Below, piece by piece: positions 12,101 through 23,455 of a stretch of DNA of 64,000 bases. Position 1 is the first letter of the stretch; every line of letters begins with the position of its first letter. The DNA lies in contig NC_065575.1 of assembly GCF_937616625.2 (NCBI RefSeq), positions 2,921,501 through 2,985,500 on the forward strand, written 5' to 3'. This DNA is from Mercurialis annua (taxonomy: Eukaryota; Streptophyta; Magnoliopsida; Malpighiales; Euphorbiaceae). The notes below the pieces were generated by a model that did not search any database, was not told the DNA's origin, and worked only from the letters and a program-made list of their open reading frames with translations. The position numbers and the translations under genes are program-made.

Positions 12101-12907
12101 TAAAAGAGCAGAAAGCTCAGGCTCTTCAGGTATCACACCATTTTCAGCCATGTCGGCATCAACTTCATAAGCTCTATCAGCCATCCCCTTCTCACAGAAT
12201 CCAAACAAGGCTGGACCATAGGAACGTAATCTTGGTGGAATACCAGAATCTTTCATCTGCTTAACCAAATAAAAAGCCATTTCTGGGTCATCCATTGCAA
12301 CAGCTAACCTTGCAACGTTTGTAAAAGTAGCTTCATTTGGAGAAACTTTACTGATAATCATCTGCTGAAAAATCTCAAAACCCCTTTTCAATTGCAAATT
12401 AGACGCCTTTACATCATCATCACTTGATTCAACAGAAGAACCAGAGGAACATAAATAGAGCAATACATTATAATGATGTTGGTTGAGCTCTATCCCTTTA
12501 CTCCGTGCCTCATCATATAACCGAAGGGCTTCAACAACATTACAATGCTTTGAGCACATATCTAACTTCGACCTGAGTACTCCCTCAGGCGAATCCCGAC
12601 GCGCCTTTTTTCTTGCATTATTAGAAATCCTATTATCACTAACAAATGCAGAAGAGCGATGATCCAGCGGTGTTGCAGAGAGAGTAATGCTACAAAAACG
12701 GGATACTCTCTCCATAGGAAAACGGTAGGCTTGAATATTACATACAGATTTTGGAAACAGGTTACAATTTTCGTAGTGAATAAACGAATGACGAATATTG
12801 CGGAGATTATTTTGAAACTTCAAATGTAATGGAATTTTGGTAAAGAATGAGAACAGAGGAGAGGCTCGACTAAACGAAGGAGCGAAAGAGCTTCCGCGAA
12901 ACATCAT
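9180..12907 (-). CDS. PRORP1: Protein-only RNase P (PRORP), organellar type
   Basis: Six exons read on the minus strand: 11705-12907, 10962-11051, 10668-10849, 9850-9970, 9437-9505, 9180-9290 (1776 nt, 591 aa, phases consistent). It removes 5' leaders of precursor tRNAs without an RNA component. The N-terminus (MMFRGSSFAPSFSRASP...) is Arg/Ser-rich and poor in acids, fitting a mitochondrial/plastid presequence. PPR motifs follow (EALRLYDEA, QHHYNVLLY, FTNVARLAV, RSYGPALFGF). The zinc-site cysteines are CNSC (360/363), with His563 and Cys580 near the C-terminus. The NYN metallonuclease has Asp415 (VIDGAN), Asp490/491 (SNDDW) and Asp509 (TNDEMRDH). These Asp spacings equal those I recall for Arabidopsis PRORP1. 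Length is close to PRORP1 and the gene looks intact. The organellar versus nuclear paralogue assignment rests on the presequence. Confidence 0.96.
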
Positions 12908-13290
12908 TAACAGATATTCTTAATCCATTCCTAATTGTGTTATATATAACCTAGAAGAACAGTCTCTTTGCAAATTCATCTGTAACTGCAAGCAACAAAA
13001 ACAAAATTTCACTAACAGACACATAATTAACAAAATTTAATCACTTCAATCAATTAAATTTAGCTATATAATTTGAATTTATGAAGTTTATTAAGGAAAA
13101 ATATTCAATTCTAAGCTAATGAATTTCAATGAAGAAACAGAGTAGCATATAGCTATTCATATTGATACAAAAAATGGTAACATAAGCAACATTACCTACG
13201 AACTATCCGACTCGAGAGTGAGCTCCTCCACGGCCGCCGCTTCCACCTCCGCCACGGCCGCCGCTGCTCTACCCCAAAGCTTAGCTAATT
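12908..13290 (-). promoter_or_regulatory. PRORP 5' leader, possibly with a leader intron
   Basis: On the minus strand, a GC-rich stretch (about 13,226-13,280, repeated CGGCGGCCGTGGCGG) stands out from AT-rich flanks and ends near a possible donor TAG/GTAATG at about 13,195. A possible acceptor TTGCTTGCAG lies near 12,988, about 80 bp before the ATG. This would give a non-coding first exon with a ~200-bp intron. It is an inference from splice-like signals only. Confidence 0.3.
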
Positions 13291-13663
13291 GGCCTAATTT
13301 TGGAGGACACACTGACAAATTGATAATTCTACTAGACGAAGAAACCCAAAACCGTCGATAACAGAACTTTAAAGGTGAACCGGTTTGACCGAGAGGTGGC
13401 TAAACCGAACCGAACCAATTTTTGGATTTTATTTTCATTAATTTCTTGGAAAATATTACACTATTAGCCTTCAAAATTTTCAGGTGCGCAATTTTTGGTG
13501 TTTGAACTTATTTTGTATTCAATAAAGTGTCTCAACTTACAAATCTTTGACTAGGTTCAATGTTTGTTCTTTGTTGTAGATTTTAAATGTTAAAGTGGAT
13601 TATAGAGCTCATTTTTAACTATATATACATTCACTTGATAGTATTTTAAGTTAATTTAAATAA
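13291..13663. other. Intergenic sequence upstream of PRORP
   Basis: No gene or clear repeat was recognised. It likely includes PRORP promoter sequence read on the minus strand. Confidence 0.35.
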
Positions 13664-13904
13664 TACTCCTTTGTTCCATATCCATTTGAAATGTCCCATT
13701 TAAGAAGTTCTATTTTTATTTTTAAAATATTTTTCTGATGAATTTCTCTTTTTATCTCTTTTTAGTCATTTCAAAAAAAAAAACTCTACGGAAATTTCGC
13801 TATCATTAGTAGATAGGAGTAAAACATAAAAAACACAGATAATAAATATTTTTTAGTCTATGTTTAAAATCAAATAAGACTTTTAAAATGAGACGAAAGG
13901 AGTA
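13664..13904. mobile_element. Stowaway-type (Tc1/mariner) MITE
   Basis: The ends are TACTCCTTTGTTCCATATCC and, reverse complemented, TACTCCTTTCGTCTCATTTT. This CTCC-TTYGT-YYCATAT consensus and flanking TA are the hallmark of plant Stowaway MITEs. Length is about 240 bp and it has no coding capacity. Confidence 0.75.
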
Positions 13905-14358
13905 ATACATATTCAAGTGAGTTTTTTAAGTCATTTTTTATCAGTGAACTGCTAACAAAACAAAAAATAAAAATAAAATTTGAATTCAATATTATCATTA
14001 ATCATTTTAATTCCATAAAAATAAATATATTATATACACATACTATCATCATTTTTTTATTAATATATTATTACTTTCCTTTTTAGCACATCAATATTTT
14101 ATTTTATTTTGATGAATAGCACATCAATAATTGAAAAGCAGCTAAAAGAAAAACTTAGCAAACTAACTAAATAATATTATAAGTACTACAGATTCAATCC
14201 ACATATGGCATTAGCTATTACACATACTTGTACATAATAACACAAACTTAGCAGACTAACTAATAATCTAATAACATAGAGGTAGCTTCTTCAAGGACAA
14301 CAACACAGCCTAAACCAACTACAATCATCTCTTCAATCTCAACAAATTAGTCCTCATC
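13905..14358. other. AT-rich intergenic sequence
   Basis: No gene recognised. The last part (about 14,200-14,358) is probably the 3' UTR of the minus-strand coiled-coil gene. Confidence 0.35.
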
Positions 14359-14814
14359 TCAGTCTTCTGTCATGCGGCTCGGTTTGGTTCGGGGGCATTC
14401 CTTTATCTCGTTAAGATCGTTAATGACATGAGTACCGACGAACCCTCTCATCAACATTTCTTGTAGATATTCCGCCGGTTGTTTATTTTCCTTTTTCTGC
14501 AGATTCTTCACCATGAGAAATCGGATTGCTGCTGCTTGGTTTCTATACGCTTCATGTTTATTAAATTCGAGTTCCGCATATGTATGCAGCTCATGAGCCT
14601 CGGCTTGATTAAGCTCTTCTTTGGCATTGCTCTGTTCTTTCCCCATTTTGTGTACCACAGCTTGCAATTCCCTTATTTCAGATCTTAAGGCATTCACTTC
14701 TTCTGTTTTATGATTCTCCGATTTCTTGCTACCAGGCAGGGACCGCGACACAATCTCAACAATCGGCCCTCCGCCTGACAAAGATCCAAGAGATGGAACA
14801 GCCATCCATTTCAT
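14359..14814 (-). CDS. Uncharacterised coiled-coil protein or exon
   Basis: An open frame of 151 codons begins MKWMAVPSLGSLSGGG. An acceptor-like TTTGCATAG lies just upstream, so it may be the last exon of a longer gene rather than a complete one. Residues about 30-90 are rich in Glu, Lys and Ala with heptad-like spacing (EEVNALRSEIRELQAVVHKM, then EELNQAEAHELHTYAELE), predicting a coiled coil. The C-terminus is hydrophilic (RTKPSRMTED). I do not recognise the family. The base composition is gene-like compared with its AT-rich flanks. It could be the 3' part of the gene whose 5' part is at 15,318-15,692; the connecting splice could not be established. Confidence 0.5.
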   Translation of the reverse strand: MKWMAVPSLGSLSGGGPIVEIVSRSLPGSKKSENHKTEEVNALRSEIRELQAVVHKMGKEQSNAKEELNQAEAHELHTYAELEFNKHEAYRNQAAAIRFLMVKNLQKKENKQPAEYLQEMLMRGFVGTHVINDLNEIKECPRTKPSRMTED

Positions 14815-15317
14815 TTGGTCTATGCAAATTAAATGTTATCGGAAATTAAAGATTAACATATATTAAATTTTTAAATTAAGCCCTATTACTTAGTTGATCA
14901 ACAACAAAAAATAAAAAGAAAAACTAAAATGCTACCGGAAATGAAAGCGGATGACCTTATCGTTTGATTTTCAAATAGACGAAATTAGGAATTCCGTCAA
15001 ATGTGAAGGGTGTCAGCGTAATTTGCTCTATATAGTAATTATATCACACCAATATCATTTATGAACCATAATGCGAAGAGTAAACAAAAAAGTGGGACTC
15101 CTATGGTGAAAACATCCGGTCTCCTAAGGCATTCCGATTCCGGGATTAACCGGAGCGGCCGCCTCAGCTTGCACCAGTGTGAATCCACCCCACATTAACA
15201 TCTAAGTATATTTGATTTCAATGTGAAACAATAATTGTATGGGATTACTTAATTTCATATTTAAAAAAAAAAATATGTCAAAAAACAAAAGAAATTGGAC
15301 TTGTAGATTATAACTAA

Positions 15318-15692
15318 CTAACTGCATGTATAGCAAAGAGTACGAGGGACAGTTTTAAGACCCTCGCGGCAGGTAAAAACGGCAGCGTTTTTGGCACAGC
15401 TGGTAGCAAACTGGGTCATCTTGGACCGAGAATCCTGGTCATGCAATTGCTGGGTTAGCTTTTGAACTGCATGGTCACCTTTGATTGAGTTGCTGATCTT
15501 GGCAGCAGCAGCAGAGCCGTACGAGTAAGTGGTGGAGCCGATCACGGCAGCTGCGGAGTATGAGGCGGCGCCGATCACGGTAGCGGCGGTACAACCGGAA
15601 GAAAAAGAGAAGCAGCATAGAGAGTAGAGTGGTTTAATTGCATTTTGATTGAGTGCGTTTGTTGTTGAAAAAATGTAATCTGTGATCCCCAT
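15318..15692 (-). CDS. Uncharacterised small Ala/Ser-rich protein
   Basis: An open frame of 124 codons begins MGITDYIFSTTNALNQN; this ATG was chosen over an upstream in-frame one because the sequence before it looks non-coding. A hydrophobic Cys/Ala/Ser-rich stretch (residues about 20-65, SLCCFSFSSGCTAATVIG and on) could be a weak membrane-associated region; the rest is polar and basic. I know no family for it. A possible downstream exon on the same strand, 15,124-15,201, follows an AG acceptor and encodes a short tail ending PVNPGIGMP then stop, but no convincing donor joins the two. The foldback element at 15,844 lies about 150 bp upstream of the ATG, where the promoter should be. Confidence 0.5.
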   Translation of the reverse strand: MGITDYIFSTTNALNQNAIKPLYSLCCFSFSSGCTAATVIGAASYSAAAVIGSTTYSYGSAAAAKISNSIKGDHAVQKLTQQLHDQDSRSKMTQFATSCAKNAAVFTCREGLKTVPRTLCYTCS

Positions 15693-15917
15693 TTTCGGAA
15701 AGTAAAGCAAGTGAAGAACAGTGTTTTTTTTTATTAAAGATGGGAGTCGACTCTTTCGAGTCTCAATTATTAGTTTGTTAGCTACGGAAACGTGATTCGA
15801 ATCCATAATAAAAAATTTAATGTGCAACAATCTCCCAAAATAAAAAATTTCTTTTCACAAATCTCCCATAAACTGATTTTAATATGAAACTGGACATTTA
15901 TGCCCCTTATGCTTAAA

Positions 15918-16135
15918 GTAACATAGACGAAGCAATTTGGCAGCCGTTTGCGGAGAAGCAGTCTGACAACGGTCGGACGGAGAAGCAGATCAACGGAGAA
16001 GTAGTTTGACAGCGGTCCGACGGAAAAGCAGATCGGCAGCGGTCCGGCGGAGAAGAAGTTTGGCGGAGGTCTAGCAGCGGTTCGGCGGAGAAGAAATTTG
16101 GCGGAGGTCTGACAGCGGTCGCGCCGAGTTTAGCG
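15918..16135. repeat. Short GC-rich degenerate tandem repeat near the foldback left end
   Basis: Repeats of about 30 bp built from CGGAGAAGCAG and TTTGGCAGCGGTC or TTTGGCGGAGGTC variants. The matching position at the right end (about 23,130-23,210) has only a short related GC-rich piece (GAGCGGCGAATACGG, TCCGACGGAAC), so the expansion is on one arm. Confidence 0.6.
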
Positions 16136-16209
16136 TAAGAAGAGAGTTTAACATCGAGATCTCTTTCAAAGAAATTTGCCCATATTTTTCAGTATTATAT
16201 TCTATAGAA

Positions 16210-16284
16210 ATGGCTGCAGCTGCTACACCGCCTATGTTGACGGCGAGTTCAGTTTTTCAGAGAATGAATATTGTTCTATTTTAA
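16210..16284 (+). other. Short coding-like segment in the foldback left arm
   Basis: The frame MAAAATPPMLTASSVFQRMN then stop after 24 codons has a composition typical of plant organelle presequences and a higher GC content than its surroundings. It may be a captured gene fragment, as Pack-MULEs carry, or chance. Confidence 0.25.
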
Positions 16285-16879
16285 TTGTTTTTGTTTTAAT
16301 TGATATGTTCTTAAGTCTTTCAAATTGTTTTATATTTTGTGTTTTTATTTATGCTCATTATATGTTTGATAAAAGTCCTGAATGAAAAAGTGTTAAAACA
16401 TACAAAATTCAATCTCAGGTTTGCAATTTTTTGAAGTTTGTGTCTGTAAAGAGTTTTCTGGTACATATATCCCATTTGAAGCTCTATTAAATTAATTATT
16501 GATCCAATTATATGCAAACAAATCACATTATTCATTCAATCAATTGATTATTGTTATGCAATAGAATGATGACCAAAATGCTTCTGCGTATTTGCTTATT
16601 TGTGTTGCTGGTTTATATAGTTTCCATTATTGGTCTTGTAGTAATGGCTACATTTGCATGAACTCACTTGTTATATCTCTACTCATACATTTCATTAGGT
16701 CAGATTAATTTCATTTACATTTCACGTCACTACCAATTCATTTTTGCTCTTTGTTACGTAGATGTATGTAGATTTGAAATGTGGAAAAACTCTTCCAAAG
16801 GCAAATTATGAAATCAGAAGTCAGAATCAAACTAAATATGTTCATAAGAACTGTACCAAAAAATTCAATATGTGGTATT

Positions 16880-17890
16880 ATTTCAGGTTCACATACAGTT
16901 CACATCAGGTTGCTTTTCAGTTTTATAGACTAACAATTACATTTCACTTAAAAACATATGTTCAATTTTTATAATAGAATATATCTCAAAATTCTCTTTA
17001 TATAAAATATCAGATAAGATTGTAAAGAGCAGTAAAACAAATTTAATAAAAAAATGAATTAAAATAGTTCAGTTGATATAGGTTCATATCAGGTTCACAT
17101 AAGGTTGATTTTTGGTTTTATAAACTATCAAATACATTTTACTTAAAGAGATATATAATTTGTATATTACATTAAATTTTAAAATTTTATCTATATAAAA
17201 TGTCAGTTAAGATTGTAAAGAGCACTAAAATAAATTTTATAAAAAAAATGAATTAAGATAATTTAGTTGATATAGGTTCATATCAGGTTCACCTCAGGTT
17301 GATTTTCGGTTTTATAGACTATCAAATACAATACACTTAAAAGAGATATTTAATTTGTATATTACACTAAACTTTAAATTTTCTTTATATATAATGTCAT
17401 TTAAAATTGTAAAGAAAAGTAGACAAATTTTATCAAAAATTGAATTAAACTAATTAGTTGACATAAGTTCACATCGGATTGATTTTCAGTTTTATAGAAT
17501 GTTAATTACATTTCACTTAAAAATAGTTATTCAATTTTTTATAATAGACTATATCTCAAGATCTCTCTATATAATATATCAAATAAGATCGTAAAGAGTA
17601 GTAAAATAAATTTTATAAAAAAATGAATTAAGATGGTTCAGTTGATATAGGTTCATATGAGGTTCATATGAAGTTGATTTTTGGTTATAGACAATCAAAT
17701 ACTTTTTTTACTTAAAAGAGATATTTAATTTGTATATTACACTAAATTTCAAAATTTTATCTATATAAAATGTCAGTTACGATTGTAAAGAGTAGTAAGA
17801 CAAATTTTATAAAAAAAATGAATTAAAATAGTTTAGTTAATATAGGTCCACATCAGGTTAATATTAGGTCAATTTTTGATTTTATAGACT
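16880..17890 (+). repeat. ~190-bp tandem array, left arm
   Basis: Five to six diverged copies marked by TTCAGTTGATATAGGTTCAT...CAGGTTGATTTT at about 16,886, 17,067, 17,262, 17,450, 17,635 and 17,831 (spacing 181-196 bp). Each continues with TTATAGACTATCAAATACATTT, TTGTATATTACACTAAATTT and AAGATTGTAAAGAG. AT-rich and non-coding. Confidence 0.85.
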
Positions 17891-18789
17891 ATTCACCGAC
17901 GACCAACATTTTTCACAAATCTGAACTATAAGCACCAGTACTAAAACTAAAAACAGAAGACCAACATATACATGAGTAACCAGATGCATTTCATCAGATA
18001 AAAATGAAATCATCAATCTCTTATTACCTTCATCATTTTTAATTTTTCATAACTTTTAATTAAAAGTTGGTGATCATTATCTATTCCATGTGCTGACAAG
18101 TGACAAATTGCTCCAATATAGACAATTTTGTGCAGTTTTCATCGATCCCTGTATATTCCATACCGGCCTCTTTTTATTATAGGTTTCAGTCTCTTCAATA
18201 ACACACATCTGCAAGTTTATTCCTTGTAAATAAATTTGCTATAATTTTACCATTTTCTCATTATCTTCCTTGGTAATTCTCCACTCATCTGGAAAATCAA
18301 TCTCCTCTTCCTTCCCCACCCACTCCTTCATTTTTTTCAATTTTGACTTCTGTATCTTCTTCATCATCAACATAATCATTGTTGTCAACAAAAATATAAA
18401 CAACATCCACCACAAATGTCACAGAAATTCAACGTTCTGGGCAAATTTTTGAAATCGATGAACGGTCTTATTAAGGATTACATTGCCGGCGTCTCGTTCA
18501 TGTTTTATTTTTCCGGCCATGGATCATATCAATTGGTAGTGATGAAATTGATTGATTTCGTGAAGCTATTCATTGACTTGATTTTTTCGACCGATGGTGT
18601 CCTGTTCACGTTTATTTGCCTGCGATGAATCATATTAGTTGGATTTCTCTACTGATGGAATTGATTGATTCCTCGACTTGATTTTGCCGACCAACCACTG
18701 CCGCTCACTTCGTGCAGACCAGAAATCACTATAGTCGAAGCAACAACCATCACATGTAAAACCAGCACCTCCGGCCACCCAAAACCCAT

Positions 18790-19035
18790 CTATAACCTTT
18801 AAATTCTATCACTGTAACGTATAAGAGAAGGGAAAGTGAGGGGGAGGGAATCAGGTGCATAAAGTACACAGTGGTAAGTATAAGACAAAGATAATTTAGT
18901 AATTTGTGAATGAAAGGGGTAGAGCTGAAAATGAAAAATTAAAAAAGAGGGATTTTTGCTAAAAAAATTATGTTGGGTCACTAACATAAACTTTTCAGAT
19001 TTTGAGGTATATGGTGACATTTTCTCTTTCTTAAT
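18790..19035. repeat. Inner inverted segment, left copy
   Basis: Read on the minus strand from 19,035 it gives GAGAAAATGTCACCATATACC, then AAAAGTTTATGTTAGTGACCCA and AGCAAAAATCCCTC. The same order occurs on the plus strand from 20,385, so the two are inverted copies facing the loop. Confidence 0.7.
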
Positions 19036-19149
19036 GCACTTAGAGGTGATTTAGCCATTCAAGGTAGGCCCACATTGGCGAAGAACAGTGTTTAATCACT
19101 TAAAAATAGAGCGGTGGCATTGCTTCTTATTATTTAAAATATTTTTTTA

Positions 19150-19567
19150 AAAGTATTTAATCACTTAAAAATAGCACACTTTTTTTTGACTTTGTTTATT
19201 TACGACTTCACATTTCCAAAATTTACAATTTTAATTTATTTTTTAATTTTTACTTTTTCTTTTATGAAATAATTTTTACTTTCAATTATAGCCACTTGTC
19301 CAAATTAAAAAAAAATTCACAAATTATTTATATTATTTCGTATTGTTTCTTATTACTTCAATATGTATTTTTATTATAATTAATTTTATAAATGAAGCAA
19401 TATGAGGATGTATTTAGACCTTTTTCACTTCAATTTATACAAATGGCTATAATTGAAAGTGAAAATTAAAAAATTGACTGAAATTGTAGATTCTAAAAAG
19501 TGAGACCATAAACAAAAAAAATAACAAAAAGAGTGGAATATCTATAAGTCATTTAGACTCTTTTTAA
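19150..19567. mobile_element. MITE in the loop of the foldback element
   Basis: About 150-bp inverted repeats share TTGTTTAT, TTTTTTAATTTT and CTTTCAATTATAGCCA(C/T)TTGT. The loop is about 80 bp. The exact ends and target duplication were not resolved. It is nested inside the larger element. Confidence 0.6.
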
Positions 19568-20384
19568 TAATCTAACTTTTTAATAGATTGGTCTCTGAGG
19601 ATTATATTATATATATACATACCACATTATTATAATAGCAAATCAAGCAAAAAAATTTCGATCTCTTGTATATGCTATAAATTATATTTTTATTTTAAAA
19701 TCAGACGGTTTTTTGTTTTTATTTCTATTAATATTTTAAATTTTCTATTCAGTTTTGATGTTAATCAACCAAGTAAAAAAATTAATTTAAAAAAATTAAA
19801 ATTTAATCTTAAACTTATATTTTTAATATATATAAATAAAAATTGTGTTATTATACTATTATAAAAATTTGATAATTTTTTGTTCAATATATAGTAACAT
19901 TTTAATTTTTAGTTTTAAAAAATAAATAGAGTACCCCTAAAAAATAAGAAAAATATAAAATTGAAATTAAATTAACTAAATGTAGAAAAATAATAAAATA
20001 AATTTAATTGAATTTATTAAAGATACCGAGTCTTATAAAAATATAATTTTTAATTTATATATATGTCAAAAACAAATTTACAAACTTCATCCACATTTCA
20101 AAATAAAAATACAATTCATTATTACGTTTTTAACAAATGAGTTCATATCACTAAAAAATATTCACATTCTATCCCTACACTATAAATTGTAAATACACCG
20201 AGTTCTTTCATCCGTTTTTATTAGAGGTGAACTCAATATGTTTAGGCTGAAAAATTTAATTTGGATGAAATTGATAGTATGGAGATTCAATATAGACATT
20301 TTCTGAAACATAAAATCAATTGTTAAAATGTGATTGTGCAAATACCCAAGTATGCGTTAAGCCAGATGAAAACAAAAAAATAAG

Positions 20385-20640
20385 TGAGAAAATTACACCA
20401 TATCCCTCAAAATTTCAAAAGTTTATGTTAGTGACCCATCTTTTTTTTTCTTGCAAAAATCCCTCAATTTTAAAACATTCTTTTCATGCCTACCTTTTTA
20501 TATTTATTATTCCTATTTTATCTCTAAAGTATATGTTTCTTATTGTGTGTTTATTACACCGAATTATTTACCCCACCATCTTCTTCTTCACTACCCACAA
20601 CAGTTATCTAATTAATTTTGATTCAAAACATCACAACTTC
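20385..20640. repeat. Inner inverted segment, right copy
   Basis: The segment GTGAGAAAATTACACCATATCC, then AAAAGTTTATGTTAGTGACCCA and GCAAAAATCCCTC, is the inverted partner of 18,790-19,035. Open frames reading through it are chance and not listed as genes. Confidence 0.7.
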
Positions 20641-21489
20641 TTCACTGTTCATCACATTCTCCATGATCCCTTACATTTCCTTCATTTTCTACGAAATCTC
20701 TGCTTCACTTATTTATTTCTTATTTTTCACCTATTTTCATGGTTACTACATGCGGTGCATATGATACTCAAGCTAATATCAAAATCGAAAAAATGAGGCA
20801 GAAGACCATCGCAAAAGGAAATTCTAAAGAAAGAAAATTATATTTGCAGATCTGTTATAATGGAAGAAATTATATGTAAAATGGAAACTTTAATTTGGAT
20901 AGTGGGAATTTGATGTGTTGGGTTGTAGTGTAAATTTGAGAAATTGAAGTTTAGATTTGATTTAATTGTGTGGAAGTTACGAAGCAGTATCTATCATGAT
21001 GATCATTGGCGATGGCCGGTGATGGGACGGCAGAGATTGGAGGTCGGAGATGGATCAATAACTTTTGCTTTAGAATTTTACTTTCTAATTAAGATTACTA
21101 ATTTTTGAACTATGTTTTTTAATTGAGAAGAATTTTACTCAATTATAACTGATGAAGAAGATGATTGAGAATATAATAGAAAGGAGGTGGTGATGGTGAG
21201 GAATAGTAGAGATGACAATAATAAAGATATTAATCATGATGTGAGCATTGATAAAAAAATTGAAATAAGGAGAATGGTTTAAAGTCATTGGATAAATAAA
21301 TGTACTTTACAAATGGGAAATACATGAATTTGATATAACATATACATTGTAAGTGGAAGTTGAATTATATCAACCTGAATGGTTAGGTTGGGATATGTTC
21401 TGTTGTGCATTTTACTAATGGTTTGTTTTACTGGATAAGAAAAAAAAATAGAGGTTGAAGATGATGTAAAAAGTATCATTTTAATCATA

Positions 21490-22560
21490 ATAATGTTAAA
21501 TTGATATTTTAATAATTATTAAAAAAAGTTATATTTTTATCATAATTCATGTCATGATATTTTTTAACTTTTTATTTGTTATAAATATTGAATAAATTAA
21601 AGTTTATCATAAAGTTACAATCTTAAATGATGTTTTATATGGAGAGAATTTTGAATTTTAGTGTAATATACAAATTTAATCTCTTTTTTAAAATGAAATA
21701 TATTTAGCAGTCTATAAAATCAAAAATCAACTTGATGTGAACCGGATGTAAACTGAACTACCCTAATTCAATTTTTAATAAAATTCGTCTTGCTGCTCTT
21801 TACAATCTTAAATGATGTTTTATATGGAGAGAATTTTGAAATTTAGTGTAATATACAAATTGAATCTCTCTTTTGAGTGAAATGTATTATGGAGTCTATA
21901 AAATTAAAAATCAACCTGATGTGAACCGAATGTGAACCTATATCAACTGAACTATCCAAATTCAATTTTTAATAAAATTTGTCTTATTGCTTTGTACAAT
22001 CTTAAATGACATATTATATAGAGAGAATTTTGAAATGTAATGTAATCAAAAATTGAATATCTCTTTTAAGTAAAATATATTTGACATAATATAAAACCAA
22101 AAATCAACCTAATGTGAACCGGATGTGAACCTATATCAACTGAACTATCTTAATTCAATTTTAAATAAAATTTATTTTGGTGCTTTTTACAATCTTAAAT
22201 GACATTTTATATAGAGAGAATTTTGAAATTTAGTGTAATATACAAATTAAATATCTATTTTAAGTTTATTGTATTTGACAGTTTATAAAACCGAAAATCA
22301 ACCTAATATTAACCTGATGTGAACCTATATCAACTGAATTATTTTAATTAATTTTTTTATAAAATTTATTTTACTGGTCTTTATAATCTTAACTAATATT
22401 TTATATAAAAAAATATTGAGATTTAGTGTAATATACAAATTGAATATCTCTTTTAAGTGAAATATATTTAACAGTCTGTAAAACTAAAAATCGATGTGAT
22501 GTGAACCTGATATGAACTTATATCAACTGAACTAGTTTAACTCATTTTTATATAATTATT
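21490..22560 (-). repeat. ~190-bp tandem array, right arm (inverted)
   Basis: Five copies marked by AATCAACCTGATGTGAACC...CTATATCAACTGAACTA at about 21,724, 21,909, 22,095, 22,287 and 22,488 (spacing 185-201 bp). The sequence is the reverse complement of the left-arm unit, including TACAATCTTAAATGA and AGTGTAATATACAAAT. Confidence 0.85.
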
Positions 22561-22654
22561 TCTCATTTTGAAAACTTAAGTTGATAGCACTAAGTCTCAG
22601 TTTAAGAAATAAAATAAATGTAGAGCCTTTAGAAATAATGCAAATACCTTATTA

Positions 22655-22882
22655 GTGTCCAAATTATCTTTTTCTTCCACCATGATTACAAGATCTAAAC
22701 ACTCACTGCACATTCCTTTATCCCCTTTTGACAGAGCTGAATCGGACCAGGTTTTAGCTTTTGAAGCAAAAGTTTTCGCTACAGCTTTTGATAGAACAAT
22801 AGAATTAAGACTTAATACATTAAATCTCTTGCACCTGTTAATTTCAACAAAAATTAAATTAATCTTTGTCTTTTCCTGCTAA
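22655..22882 (+). other. Coding-like segment in the foldback right arm
   Basis: An open frame contains HSLHIPLSPFDRAESDQVLA followed by FEAKVFATAFDRTIE, which looks more protein-like than the surrounding AT-rich DNA. I cannot assign it to a family. Possible captured gene fragment; no intact gene. Confidence 0.25.
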
Positions 22883-23455
22883 TCGATTGTTCACCGGCGA
22901 TAATCTTTGTCTTTTCCGGCTAATCGATTGTTCACCGGCGAAAACATCCACTTTGACGGCTGTAATGAAATCTCCCAACTTTCTTCTTTTCAGTAATCTT
23001 TAATTGAAATCAAGAACATCTGTTCTTGGATAACAAATCTCTCTTCTGGTTTTTATTATGTGGTGAAATTGATTTTGATTTATCTCTATTTCTTGAGAAA
23101 TACAGAGAGAACAAAGACAAGGCACAGTGAGAACACCGAGACCAAAATTGGAACTGCCAAGTCTGTCGAGCGGCGAATACGGTTCTCTCCGACGGAACTC
23201 AACGACCGGTTATAGGAATCCTACATGGAATTTCATCACAGACTCGATGAATCATCCAATTTTTTTTTCTATTCCAGTTAAGAAGAAAAGGATATAAATG
23301 TCAGAATTTAAGTCAAAATCAACTTATTTTGGGTTATGGGTGATTTGTGAAAACTTTTTAATTTTTTTGAGTGATTATTGCCAAAATTAAAATCTTGAGG
23401 TAAAAATAATAGGTAGGTCAGATTATAGGAGATTTGTGTAGATTACCCAAAATAA

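Larger units (their letters stand above)
15844..23445. mobile_element. 7.6-kb foldback element (Mutator-like, non-autonomous) with subterminal tandem arrays
   Basis: A 10-bp direct repeat CCCAAAATAA flanks it exactly (15,834-15,843 and 23,446-23,455), fitting a Mutator-type 9-10-bp target duplication. The ends are inverted: left TTTTCACAAATCTCCCATAA, right (reverse complement) CTACACAAATCTCCTATAA. The two ~3-kb arms are diverged inverted copies: a ~190-bp unit in tandem at 16,880-17,890 reappears inverted at 21,490-22,560, and an inner pair at 18,790-19,035 and 20,385-20,640 is inverted too. The AT-rich loop holds a MITE. No transposase was found, so it would depend on a helper in trans. The element unit is well supported; the superfamily is inferred from the duplication length. 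Confidence 0.75.

Noticed and set aside
20320..20796. A 158-codon open frame in the foldback element
   Set aside because: It is AT-rich, dominated by Phe/Leu/His/Ile and reads through an inverted-repeat segment whose partner copy has no matching frame. Treated as chance.
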